NCBI GenBank assembly: GCA_900548955.1
Contig: URMQ01000073.1
Coordinates: 1 to 7,451, forward strand
Length of the DNA: 7,451 bases
Reading direction: 5' to 3'
From: an uncultured Eggerthella sp.
GTDB lineage: Bacteria; Actinomycetota; Coriobacteriia; Coriobacteriales; Eggerthellaceae
Every line of letters begins with the position of its first letter. Position 1 is the stretch's first letter. The notes beneath the pieces are model-generated. The model had not been told where the DNA came from. It searched no databases and saw only the letters and a program-made list of their open reading frames with translations. Positions 1 through 6,386 of this stretch are shown one piece after another. The position numbers were made by a program, and so were the translations under genes.

Positions 1-195
1 ATCGCAACTGCATCAGCAGCAAGCTTTGAAGCATTCGTTGGCGGAAAAGCAAGAGTTGCTATGCTCAGCCATTCAACAAAGGGTTCAGCTAAACATGCTG
101 ACGTAACAAAGGTTGTTGAGGCAACAAGAATCGCAAAAGAAAAACATCCCGAAATTATGCTTGACGGCGAGCTTCAGCTTGACGCAGCTGAGTAA
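1..195 (+). CDS. pta: Phosphate acetyltransferase (Pta), fragment missing its N-terminus (window edge) and its C-terminus (breakpoint)
   Basis: Frame 1 is open from the window edge to TAA at 193-195 and gives 64 residues. They match the C-terminal half of Pta (PF01515): a VAMLSHSTKGSAKH block at residues 19-32, then KVVEATRIAKEK at 37-48, then the DGELQLDAA block at 55-63. Pta interconverts acetyl-CoA and acetyl phosphate in the cytoplasm and works with acetate kinase to make ATP from acetyl-CoA. Family members continue for some 80-90 residues after DGELQ-DAA, including the FPDL-GN-YK region and the DLSRG region. Here the frame stops one residue after DAA, where the sequence becomes antisense iorB. 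The gene is therefore truncated by a junction at about 181-191, and the stop codon is fortuitous. It is the only plus-strand gene in the window. The family call is firm; whether the truncation is biological is unknown. Confidence 0.85.
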   Translation: MATASAASFEAFVGGKARVAMLSHSTKGSAKHADVTKVVEATRIAKEKHPEIMLDGELQLDAAE

Positions 196-550
196 TCATA
201 TCTTCGGGAATATAGGGTTGAGTTTTAAAGCTAGAAACCACCGGCGCCACCCCCGAGGTTGCCGTAACAAGCACCCCCTTGGGTTTTAACAACGACAATG
301 CCCGAAGACCTTCTCCTGGTTCAAGAGCAATAATAAGATCGTCAGATGCCTGTGCGGGCAAGGGAGAAAATACCTCTTCGCCTTTGTCCCCCATGCGAAC
401 ATGGCTCATAACATTTCCGCCGCGTTGCGCCATGCCTGTTGTTTCGGCACTGCGCACTTGCCACCCTTTGGAACGCGCTGTTTCTGCTAAGATTTTTGCC
501 GCCAACACACTGCCCTGACCACCAATGCCAGCAAGGGAAATATTAATCAT
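155..550 (-). CDS. iorB: Indolepyruvate:ferredoxin oxidoreductase beta subunit (IorB), C-terminally truncated
   Basis: The start is ATG at 548-550, where the protein reads MINISLAGIGGQGSVLAAK. The frame is open further upstream, but that part is antisense to nothing IorB-like and overlaps iorA. A strong ribosome site (557-563) confirms this start. The product belongs to the POR gamma-type family (PF01558): the GIGGQG loop is at residues 8-13, TTGMAQRGG at 36-44, and a SHVRMG segment follows. IorB partners IorA in oxidative decarboxylation of indolepyruvate and other aryl pyruvates. The start overlaps the end of iorA by 8 bases (543-550), so the two are translationally coupled. The frame gives 131 residues, whereas the family usually has about 185-200. 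The IorB-like sequence ends near residue 123, and the last residues (QAEARRQA) are read from the antisense of the pta fragment. As it stands the subunit is broken and is probably not functional. Confidence 0.85.
   Translation of the reverse strand: MINISLAGIGGQGSVLAAKILAETARSKGWQVRSAETTGMAQRGGNVMSHVRMGDKGEEVFSPLPAQASDDLIIALEPGEGLRALSLLKPKGVLVTATSGVAPVVSSFKTQPYIPEDMITQLRQAEARRQA
175..195. other. Breakpoint joining pta (left) to iorB (right)
   Basis: To the left, plus-strand reading follows Pta up to its DGELQLDAA block (ending at 189). To the right, minus-strand reading follows IorB down to about its EDMITQLR segment (ending near 182). The two homologies meet or overlap by a few bases around 181-190, which would fit microhomology at the join. 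A small inverted repeat, CAGCT at 175-179 and AGCTG at 186-190, sits at the same place. No insertion sequence, target duplication or recombinase gene is visible. The cause may be a genomic inversion or deletion, or a false join in an assembly; the sequence alone cannot decide. Confidence 0.7.
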
Positions 551-2672
551 GGCAAACCTCCCCGTTAGACGCATCCTGCTCAGAAGAAGATAAAGATCGG
601 GGCGTTTGCAAAGCACCCTCATTAAGTTCGCTACAGTGCAGAGCGTCATCGTTGCACACATAGGTACACAGTCCGCATCCGTTGCACAAAGAAGCATCTA
701 CCACAGGATGACGATTTTCCGCATCCCAGGACAGCGCCGGACAGCCAAGCTTCAAAACGCAACGTCCACAGTTGGTGCAAGCATTCAGATCAACCTCAAC
801 AGGTTTACTAGGCTTAATAAGCTTAATGCAAGGCGATTCGTAGATAATCGCCGAAGGTCCATCGTAAGCTATAGCTTCTTTTGCTGCCGCTATTGCATCG
901 TCTAAATGGAGCGGATTCGCGTGAGTAATAACCGAAACGCCCAATGCACGCAAAACCTTTTCGATAGAAATTGGTTCGCTTTTCGGTCCCATAAGGGTAA
1001 CTCCAGTTCCAGGATGGGGCTGCGAACCCGTCATTGCTGTGGTGGCATTATCAAGCACCACAATAGTTATGTCGTGTTGGTTATAAACTGCGTTAGCAAC
1101 ACCAGTCATGCCACTTGCGAAAAAGGTTGAATCTCCAATAAAGGCAAGTGCTTTCTTACCAGGCTCAACAATACTAAAACCTTGCGCAATGGTTATGTCT
1201 GCGCCCATACACAAACACGTATCCACGGCATCAAGAGGTTTTGCGTTACCAAGGGTATAGCAACCAATATCTCCACAGAAAATACCTTCACTTGCTCGAT
1301 TAAAAGCAGCCTTGGTTGCATAGAAAGAACCACGATGCGGACAGCCCGGACATAACAGCGGAGGACGGGCAGGAGGCTCGATTGTCTGCGCTTCACTAAC
1401 TGTTTGCGTATTGGCTGCCTGTGCGTTGTTTGCCTCTAGATTCAATGTTTTTGCGCTAGGTACCTTTTCGCCTGAAGCCTCTCTAGAATCTTTGAGTTCG
1501 CTGCCTTGGATTTCCACATCAAAGAAACGACGCAATTGAGCAGCAATATTGTCTATAGTGTTTTCTCCCCTGGTAGTGGTATGTCCGCTAAGTTTTCCCT
1601 GAACCTCATAGCTGGCGTGAATGCGTCCTGCAAGCTTCAAGAGCTCGTCTTCAAGTACATGGTCAAGCTCTTCGAAAACAATGACCTTGCTCAAGTCCTG
1701 CACAAACTCGGTGGCTCGCTGTTCAGGGAAGGGATACGGAGTACCCACCTGCATAATGCGATACGCAGGCAAAGATAGCACCGCGCTTCCATCCGTAAAA
1801 ACAAGGCTACCCGATGCCACCTGATCTTCAATAATGCGCAGGGCTTCACGCATATAGGCATACGAAATGCCGCCTGCAACAATTCCCAAGCAAGGCGTTT
1901 GGTCATCTTTCTGGATTTCTTCATCATGATCGCTTGGCGTATACGCTTCCAGCTCTTTATCGGGAAATTTCTCAAAAATAGGGTTGAAACGTAGCAGAGG
2001 GTCTTCAGAAAAATCTGCTGCTATTTGGAGCAGACGAGTATTGATTTCATCATGCGCTTCAAAGGCACGTTTAGGAAAAATTACCCAACGGGAATCTTTT
2101 TCAAAACCTTCAGGATTCTTGGCTTTTGTATGCTCTTTCACTTTCACAAACGTAGACGCATGGCAAACACGCGTGGTAGGACGCATAATAACAGGGCAAC
2201 TATAACGCTCTGATAAATCATAAGCCGCTGCCATCATTTCGCAGCCCTGTTCAGGAGTAGCTGGGTCGAATACCGGAACCTTGGCAAATGCCGCAAAACG
2301 GCGTGTATCTTGTTCGGTTTGAGAAGAAATAGGGCCAGGATCGTCTGCTACATAAAGGATTGTCCCGCCTTTAACGCCCACATAATTTAGCGACATCAGT
2401 GCATCGCTGGCAACATTGAGACCAACCTGTTTGCAAGTAAACAAGGTTCTCGCACCAGCATAAGCAGCACCCGCCAAGAGTTCCAGTGCTGCCTTTTCGT
2501 TAGTTGACCACTCTACGTGAACTCCCTCTGCTCGGCCCGCTGCATGTTCAGCTGCAACCGTTTCAATAACTTCCGAAGAAGGGGTTCCAGGATATCCAGC
2601 ACAAACACGAACTCCCGCTTCAAGTGCGGCATGCGCAAATGCTTGGTTTCCAGTAAGAAACTCTTTTGCCAT
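543..2672 (-). CDS. iorA: Indolepyruvate:ferredoxin oxidoreductase alpha subunit (IorA)
   Basis: This 709-residue cytoplasmic enzyme subunit binds thiamine diphosphate and iron-sulfur clusters. With IorB it converts indolepyruvate, and usually phenylpyruvate and hydroxyphenylpyruvate, to aryl-acetyl-CoA, CO2 and reduced ferredoxin during aromatic amino acid breakdown. The N-terminal pyrimidine-binding domain carries GYPGTPSSEV (26-35) and WSTNEKAALE (55-64). The C-terminal TPP domain carries CPGCPHR (441-447), GDIGCYTLG (467-475) and the GDS...LDN metal/diphosphate motif (513-542). A ferredoxin tail follows with cysteines 632/635/638/644 and 663/666/669/673, enough for two [4Fe-4S] clusters. 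The second cluster motif ends CN instead of the common CP. Residues about 388-435 form a low-complexity Ala/Glu/Thr/Ser linker between the two halves, and about 30 Ser-rich residues follow the last cluster. The start ATG has AGAGG (2682-2686) nine bases upstream. A terminator lies between this gene and purE, so iorAB probably has its own promoter, but I could not place one convincingly. Confidence 0.95.
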   Translation of the reverse strand: MAKEFLTGNQAFAHAALEAGVRVCAGYPGTPSSEVIETVAAEHAAGRAEGVHVEWSTNEKAALELLAGAAYAGARTLFTCKQVGLNVASDALMSLNYVGVKGGTILYVADDPGPISSQTEQDTRRFAAFAKVPVFDPATPEQGCEMMAAAYDLSERYSCPVIMRPTTRVCHASTFVKVKEHTKAKNPEGFEKDSRWVIFPKRAFEAHDEINTRLLQIAADFSEDPLLRFNPIFEKFPDKELEAYTPSDHDEEIQKDDQTPCLGIVAGGISYAYMREALRIIEDQVASGSLVFTDGSAVLSLPAYRIMQVGTPYPFPEQRATEFVQDLSKVIVFEELDHVLEDELLKLAGRIHASYEVQGKLSGHTTTRGENTIDNIAAQLRRFFDVEIQGSELKDSREASGEKVPSAKTLNLEANNAQAANTQTVSEAQTIEPPARPPLLCPGCPHRGSFYATKAAFNRASEGIFCGDIGCYTLGNAKPLDAVDTCLCMGADITIAQGFSIVEPGKKALAFIGDSTFFASGMTGVANAVYNQHDITIVVLDNATTAMTGSQPHPGTGVTLMGPKSEPISIEKVLRALGVSVITHANPLHLDDAIAAAKEAIAYDGPSAIIYESPCIKLIKPSKPVEVDLNACTNCGRCVLKLGCPALSWDAENRHPVVDASLCNGCGLCTYVCNDDALHCSELNEGALQTPRSLSSSEQDASNGEVCHD
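557..563 (-). promoter_or_regulatory. Ribosome binding site of iorB
   Basis: The minus strand reads GGGGAGG, six bases before the ATG at 550, inside the last codons of iorA. It is close to ideal in sequence and spacing, and it fixes the iorB start against the longer open frame that reaches 697. Confidence 0.8.
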
Positions 2673-2699
2673 ACGAGTGTACCTCTGCTCTTGTCCGCT

Positions 2700-2749
2700 T
2701 AAATAAAATCACCCAAGTTCAAAGACATATACAAGCCTTTGAACTCGGG
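2700..2749 (-). terminator. Intrinsic terminator after purE
   Basis: The arms at 2737-2749 and 2712-2724 form a 13-pair stem with a 12-base loop. On the minus-strand transcript the only imperfect pair is a G-U wobble; on the plus strand the same position would be a C-A mismatch, which supports minus-strand use. The transcript then runs into a T-rich tract at 2701-2710 (ATTTTATTT). It lies 20 bases past the purE stop and about 40 bases before the iorA start, so it separates the two genes or acts as partial attenuation. Confidence 0.8.
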
Positions 2750-2768
2750 CAGAAGAAAAAACTTTGTA

Positions 2769-3236
2769 CTAAGCCTTGGCCATGTCAGCCTTAAACTTTT
2801 CAATTTTTACACGAGCCTCTTCATCTCCCGTGCCCAAGATTTGTACTGCAAGAATTGCCGCATTCTTAGCGCCATTAATGGCAACTGTTGCGACTGGTAC
2901 GCCGCTTGGCATTTGCACCATTGAAAGTAGCGAATCAAGACCACCTAAATCGCTAGTCTTCATAGGTACCGCAATAACTGGCAAAGGAGTGTATGCTGCA
3001 ACAACACCACCCAAATGAGCCGCCTTGCCTGCTGCCGCAATAATAACGCGAATACCACGCTCAACAGCACTTGATGCCCATTCGTGCACTAATGCAGGCT
3101 TACGATGTGCACTTGCAACCTTGACTTCATAGGGAATACCAAATTCGTCAAGTTGCTTCATGCAAGCTTCCATGGTTCCCATGTCTGATTCGGAGCCCAT
3201 AATGATACCAACAAGGGGAGTTTCTGAAGTAGCCAT
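2769..3236 (-). CDS. purE: N5-carboxyaminoimidazole ribonucleotide mutase (PurE)
   Basis: This is the class I PurE of de novo purine synthesis, which rearranges N5-CAIR to CAIR in the cytoplasm, usually as an octamer. In the 155-residue product I see the nucleotide-binding GSESDM (14-19), SAHRKP with the catalytic histidine (His44), the AGKAAHLGG loop (69-77) where many relatives have AGGAAHLPG, and the long conserved run from GLDSLLSMVQMP to VATVAINGAKNAA. Length matches the family. Two ATGs are possible, at 3242 and 3236. The second is preferred because AAGGA (3244-3248) lies seven bases before it but only one base before the first. A terminator follows the gene. No purK or other pur gene is in the window, so PurK must be encoded elsewhere. 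Confidence 0.95.
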   Translation of the reverse strand: MATSETPLVGIIMGSESDMGTMEACMKQLDEFGIPYEVKVASAHRKPALVHEWASSAVERGIRVIIAAAGKAAHLGGVVAAYTPLPVIAVPMKTSDLGGLDSLLSMVQMPSGVPVATVAINGAKNAAILAVQILGTGDEEARVKIEKFKADMAKA

Positions 3237-3243
3237 AACCATT

Positions 3244-3248
3244 TCCTT
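3244..3248 (-). promoter_or_regulatory. Ribosome binding site that decides the purE start
   Basis: The minus strand reads AAGGA seven bases before the ATG at 3236. The in-frame ATG at 3242 is only one base away and could not use it, so the protein most likely begins MATSETPLV. Confidence 0.6.
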
Positions 3249-3331
3249 ATCTATATTGTTCTTTAATGCTTATCCTAAGCACTAGGGCACAAAGCCCAAC
3301 TCTTACTTGTTAATGCTTGCTTTTGTATCAG

Positions 3332-3365
3332 AAAAAACTTTATAAAAGCGCCTAAAATCACTTTT
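3332..3365 (-). terminator. Possible weak terminator after the HAD phosphatase gene
   Basis: On the minus-strand RNA AAAAGUG (3359-3365) can pair with CGCUUUU (3344-3350) across an 8-base loop, with one G-U pair. A run of six T (3332-3337) follows a few bases later. The stem is short and AT-rich, so termination may be partial. The rest of the 3249-3374 gap should hold the purE promoter, but no convincing -35/-10 pair is visible. Confidence 0.35.
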
Positions 3366-3374
3366 GCCATTGTA

Positions 3375-4073
3375 TCACTGTGCAAGCTGGCGAATTGTTT
3401 CGTACAGCTCTTCGGGAGTATCCACTAATTGGGTGGGACATTCTTCGGCAAGAACGTCTTTTCCGAAAAAACCTCCCCAGGTTACACCAACACAAGGCAT
3501 ACCAGCAGCATGAGCTGCCTGAACATCGAAGGGACTATCCCCAATATACAAACAGCGATCAATGCAAACATCTAAATCTTTTGCTGCTTGAAGAAGTGGA
3601 TCGGGGTTGGGCTTGTGCCCTTTACTGCTTTCCATTCCGTTTACCAGTGCAAAAAGATCATATAAGCCAAACGCTTGAAGGCTTGCTGTGGCAAGTGATT
3701 CGCGCTTTGAAGTAACAATTGCCACGGTAAATCCTTCAGCTTTAAGAGCGCGGACTACTTGCTCCATGCCATCAAAGGGGGCCGTTTTTAGATCAAGGTC
3801 TTTTTCATTGCGCGCACGATACGCCACTAATAATTCTTGAGCAGTTTCCTCGTCAGGCGCTAGTGTGCGCATCTGGGTAACCAGAGGCTGACCCACTTCT
3901 GCCACCAATACTTCGTCGGGAATTACTTTTCCTAATACTTTACGAGTCGCATAACGCATGCTCTCTAAAATTGCATCATGAGTATCCAGTACCGTTCCAT
4001 CTAAGTCGAAAAGAACTATGTCACGTTTAAAGACAGACGATTGATTATTATTAGCATTATCGGAACATGTCAT
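3375..4073 (-). CDS. HAD-family phosphatase, phosphoglycolate phosphatase/PpaX-like
   Basis: The product is a cytoplasmic haloacid dehalogenase-superfamily phosphatase of 232 residues from the preferred ATG. All four HAD motifs are present: motif I DLDGT (23-27), with Asp23 as nucleophile and Asp25 as general acid/base; motif II threonine in VTSKRES (Thr121); motif III lysine in GHKPNPDP (Lys154); and motif IV GDSPFD (Asp179 and Asp183). An alpha-helical cap of about 60 residues sits between motifs I and II, as in subclass I enzymes such as Gph and PpaX. Length and motifs fit phosphoglycolate phosphatase or pyrophosphatase PpaX, but the substrate cannot be read from sequence. The frame also allows a TTG start at 4085, but the upstream GGGG is only one base from it. 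About 14 polar, Asn-rich residues precede the fold after the ATG. No functional tie to its neighbours is evident. Confidence 0.85.
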   Translation of the reverse strand: MTCSDNANNNQSSVFKRDIVLFDLDGTVLDTHDAILESMRYATRKVLGKVIPDEVLVAEVGQPLVTQMRTLAPDEETAQELLVAYRARNEKDLDLKTAPFDGMEQVVRALKAEGFTVAIVTSKRESLATASLQAFGLYDLFALVNGMESSKGHKPNPDPLLQAAKDLDVCIDRCLYIGDSPFDVQAAHAAGMPCVGVTWGGFFGKDVLAEECPTQLVDTPEELYETIRQLAQ

Positions 4074-4147
4074 AGTATCGAACAAACCCCATTCACTATC
4101 TAAATTAACATTTTAGTGTTTACCTTTTTGGTATCTGCAAATCTATA

Positions 4148-4183
4148 GTAAAAATAAAAACGGCAGTAACGATATTACTGCCG
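4148..4183 (-). terminator. Strong intrinsic terminator after the LytTR regulator gene
   Basis: The arms CGGCAGTAA (4161-4169) and TTACTGCCG (4175-4183) form a perfect 9-pair stem with a 5-base loop. On the minus strand it is followed directly by TTTTTATTTT (4151-4160). It lies about 50 bases past the regulator's stop codon and closes the transporter/two-component unit. The remaining gap towards the HAD gene (4086-4147) is AT-rich. On the minus strand a TAAAAT box lies 19 bases after TTGCAG, a possible but weak promoter for that gene. Confidence 0.9.
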
Positions 4184-4231
4184 CAACATTTTGGTATGTA
4201 TTAACGCATAAACCGTTTAAATGCTTCGCGT

Positions 4232-4948
4232 TTACAGCCCCAATGCTTTCTTCAATGAAGAAACGCGGCGACGCGAAACAGGAATTTTGTCATCTACACC
4301 ATCAAGAGTAAGAAGCAACGTTCCACCAGACTGCGGCTCCACTTCCTTAACCAAGGCAAGATTAACCAAATAGCCACGATGAACACGGAAGAAACCGTGA
4401 CCATCAAGGGTTTTTTCTAGATGTGCCAAACTCACCGTAGAGAAGAAACGATCGGCGCCAGTCTGTAAATAGGCGTAGTCATCGCGAGCCATAACATAGC
4501 GAATATCATCAATATTGATGAGGATTTTCTTGCCGCCCTTTTCCACAGGAATGCGTTCTGCTTTCTGAGCTTTTGCATGTAAAACTACATGTTCGCGGAC
4601 GCGAGCCAGTGCCTGAGCCAAACGCTCGGTTTCAACAGGCTTTACCAAATAATCGATAGCATTAACTTTGAAAGCATCGAGAGCGAATTCACTATAAGCC
4701 GTGACAAATACTACTGCAGGGGGATATTTAAGATGCTGGAGAGCTTCTGCCAATTGAATACCAGTAGCTTCTGGCATGTTAATGTCGAGGAACATTACAT
4801 CACAGGGATATTCCTTCAACTTTTCAATTGCTTCACGGACACTAGCCGCTTCAGCAACAACTTCAGTTTGATTAAGTTCGCCCAGCAAAAAGCGTAATTC
4901 GGAACGCGCAGGTGCTTCGTCGTCAACAATGATCGCCTTCAGCAACAT
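4232..4948 (-). CDS. LytTR-family response regulator (AgrA/LytR type)
   Basis: A DNA-binding response regulator of 238 residues. The receiver domain (about 1-120) has acidic Asp9-Asp10, phospho-acceptor Asp55 in FLDINMP, Thr83 and Lys103 in the LVKP switch region. The LytTR DNA-binding domain (about 133-236) has the typical FFRVHRGYLVNL segment (186-197) and a basic C-terminus. Phosphorylated LytTR proteins bind paired direct repeats upstream of their targets; the partner here is surely the kinase encoded just upstream. The start is uncertain. AGGAGG (4951-4956) is only two bases from the ATG at 4948 but five from an in-frame TTG at 4945, and that TTG start would give the family-typical MLKAIIVDDE. 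The gene lies 136 bases after the kinase gene, has a possible promoter of its own in that gap, and ends before a strong terminator. Confidence 0.93.
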   Translation of the reverse strand: MLLKAIIVDDEAPARSELRFLLGELNQTEVVAEAASVREAIEKLKEYPCDVMFLDINMPEATGIQLAEALQHLKYPPAVVFVTAYSEFALDAFKVNAIDYLVKPVETERLAQALARVREHVVLHAKAQKAERIPVEKGGKKILINIDDIRYVMARDDYAYLQTGADRFFSTVSLAHLEKTLDGHGFFRVHRGYLVNLALVKEVEPQSGGTLLLTLDGVDDKIPVSRRRVSSLKKALGL

Positions 4949-4950
4949 AG

Positions 4951-4957
4951 CCTCCTC
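4951..4957 (-). promoter_or_regulatory. Ribosome binding site of the LytTR regulator, very close to the ATG
   Basis: The minus strand reads GAGGAGG with only two bases between it and ATG (4946-4948). The next codon, TTG (4943-4945), lies at a five-base distance. The site therefore favours TTG initiation or an unusually tight ATG, and it makes the start of the regulator uncertain by one codon. Confidence 0.6.
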
Positions 4958-4982
4958 GTCTCAAATTTAGGAATCAGACGTT

Positions 4983-4988
4983 ATTATA
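4983..4988 (-). promoter_or_regulatory. Candidate -10 box for the LytTR regulator gene
   Basis: The minus strand has a perfect TATAAT in the kinase-regulator gap, 34 bases before the ATG, which would give a leader of roughly 25-30 bases. No good -35 hexamer lies 16-18 bases upstream, so activator help or read-through from the kinase gene may be needed. No terminator is seen in this gap, so cotranscription with the kinase remains possible. Confidence 0.4.
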
Positions 4989-5084
4989 GACTACTTCGCC
5001 GCTCTACGTACTAAAAGAATAAAGATGACTAAAAAATATGCAACAGATCCACTAGCAATTAAAACGCTCTTACCAAAGCACTAC

Positions 5085-6371
5085 TTATACATGAGCGCAA
5101 TCATAGAGATACAACGTAACGCTGGTACCTACGCCTAGTTCGCTTTCAATCTTCATGTACGCCTCTTCGCCATAGTAACCACGAAGACGATCGTTAACGT
5201 TTTTGACCGCAATACCTAAACCTGTTTGCGATTTTGGATTCATGATAGTACGTACCGCATCTTCACTCATTCCAATGCCGTCATCGGAAACATGGAGATA
5301 CACGTCGTCGCCATCCATTTCGCCCGCAATCTTAATCGTGAGCTTTCCTTCGGCAGGCATTGCGTGCTTTACCGAGTTTTCTACCAAAGGCTGAACCATA
5401 AATGCTGGAACCAACATGGCAAGCACATCGTCATCTACTTCAACCTCAACAGCAAGGCGATCTTCACCGAAGCGCGCCTGTTCGAGCGATAAGTAGCGAA
5501 CCGTCTGTTCAATTTCGCGAGATAATGGAATAAGGTCCGAACTGTTTTCGAGCGTCTGACGGTAAAAGACTGCAAATTCGCGTAACATGATGCGCGCCTT
5601 ATTAGGATCAGTGCGAACCAACGATGCCATAGTATTAATAATGTTAAACAAGAAGTGAGGATTAATCTGGCTCTGAAGCGCCTTTAGTTCCATGCTTGTA
5701 GCAAGCTTTTTCTGTTCTTCTAATTCCATTGCTGCAATCTGAGTAGAAAGAAGCTGACTGAAACCTTCTGCAATAGAAATTTGCGTCTCATTAATACGCG
5801 AAGGCTTCGGATAATAAAACTTTAACGTGCCCTGGATAGTTTTTCCTACTTTAAGTGGCACGATAATACCCGCTTGAATGTTGCGAATATGCACCGGAAA
5901 ACCAGCTTCGGCTTGCGTTTTAAACACGCGAGTTTTTCCGTCTTGAATGGTGCGCTTCGTGCCTTCAGTGTGAATATTTCCACCTGCTTTGCCCAACTCT
6001 TCAGCACCCGCACCGTGATAGCCAAGCACTACCTCACGATCAGTAATAGCAACTGCCGAAGCAGAGATTGCGGGAAGTAGCACTTCGCACACGCGTTGTG
6101 CGCTCTCCTGATTAAAGCCACCCTGCATTGCTGCTAAGGTATCGCTTGCTAGGTGCAGTACCGAGTCAGATTGATTTGCACGAATACGATCCGGATCTAA
6201 CATGAGCGCAATGGTAATAAGCAAAAACACGGTAAACAGCGCGCCGGAAACCACTAAAACTGTGTAGTTGTTAGAACCCCCAAACATTGCCCATCCCAAA
6301 ACACAACCACACAATAAGGCTAGGCACAAAAATAAAATCTCTAAAAAGATATACAGATTATGACGAAACAT
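5085..6371 (-). CDS. LytS-type sensor histidine kinase with two membrane helices and a GAF-like domain
   Basis: A membrane sensor kinase of 428 residues. Two hydrophobic helices (about 6-29 and 36-58) anchor the N-terminus. A GAF-like region follows (about 72-215), then a short helical linker (212-232). The His_kinase module (PF06580) has ALQSQINPHFLFNIINTM, with His239 as the phospho-acceptor. The HATPase domain shows the N box ENSVKHA (331-337), G1 DDGIGM (363-368) and G2 GLGIAVKN (384-391). This is the LytS/BtsS/YpdA class, which pairs with LytTR regulators, and such a regulator is encoded next. It lacks the multi-span 5TMR-LYT sensor of classical LytS, so the signal must be read by the short membrane hairpin or the GAF region. 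The start ATG has AAGGA (6379-6383) seven bases upstream, inside the 15-base gap from the exporter gene, so the two are probably cotranscribed. Cysteines 17, 21 and 23 cluster in the first helix. Confidence 0.93.
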   Translation of the reverse strand: MFRHNLYIFLEILFLCLALLCGCVLGWAMFGGSNNYTVLVVSGALFTVFLLITIALMLDPDRIRANQSDSVLHLASDTLAAMQGGFNQESAQRVCEVLLPAISASAVAITDREVVLGYHGAGAEELGKAGGNIHTEGTKRTIQDGKTRVFKTQAEAGFPVHIRNIQAGIIVPLKVGKTIQGTLKFYYPKPSRINETQISIAEGFSQLLSTQIAAMELEEQKKLATSMELKALQSQINPHFLFNIINTMASLVRTDPNKARIMLREFAVFYRQTLENSSDLIPLSREIEQTVRYLSLEQARFGEDRLAVEVEVDDDVLAMLVPAFMVQPLVENSVKHAMPAEGKLTIKIAGEMDGDDVYLHVSDDGIGMSEDAVRTIMNPKSQTGLGIAVKNVNDRLRGYYGEEAYMKIESELGVGTSVTLYLYDCAHV

Positions 6372-6386
6372 ACTAAGGTCCTTGGT

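Noticed and set aside
551..697. Longer iorB frame with a start at 697
   Set aside because: The extra residues are not IorB-like and overlap the ferredoxin end of iorA. A strong ribosome site directly precedes the ATG at 550.
606..2205. Several plus-strand open frames opposite iorA
   Set aside because: They lie antisense to a well-conserved gene, have no recognisable domains, and show low-quality composition rich in Arg, Ser and Cys typical of shadow frames.
3285..3297. GGGC/GCCC hairpin upstream of purE as an operator or riboswitch
   Set aside because: The stem is only four pairs with a five-base loop. It matches no known purine regulatory element, and nothing around it supports an aptamer.
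4949..5084. LytTR-type direct-repeat binding sites in the kinase-regulator gap and in the regions upstream of the exporter and HAD genes
   Set aside because: Isolated partial matches occur, but I found no pair of similar repeats at one helical-turn spacing.
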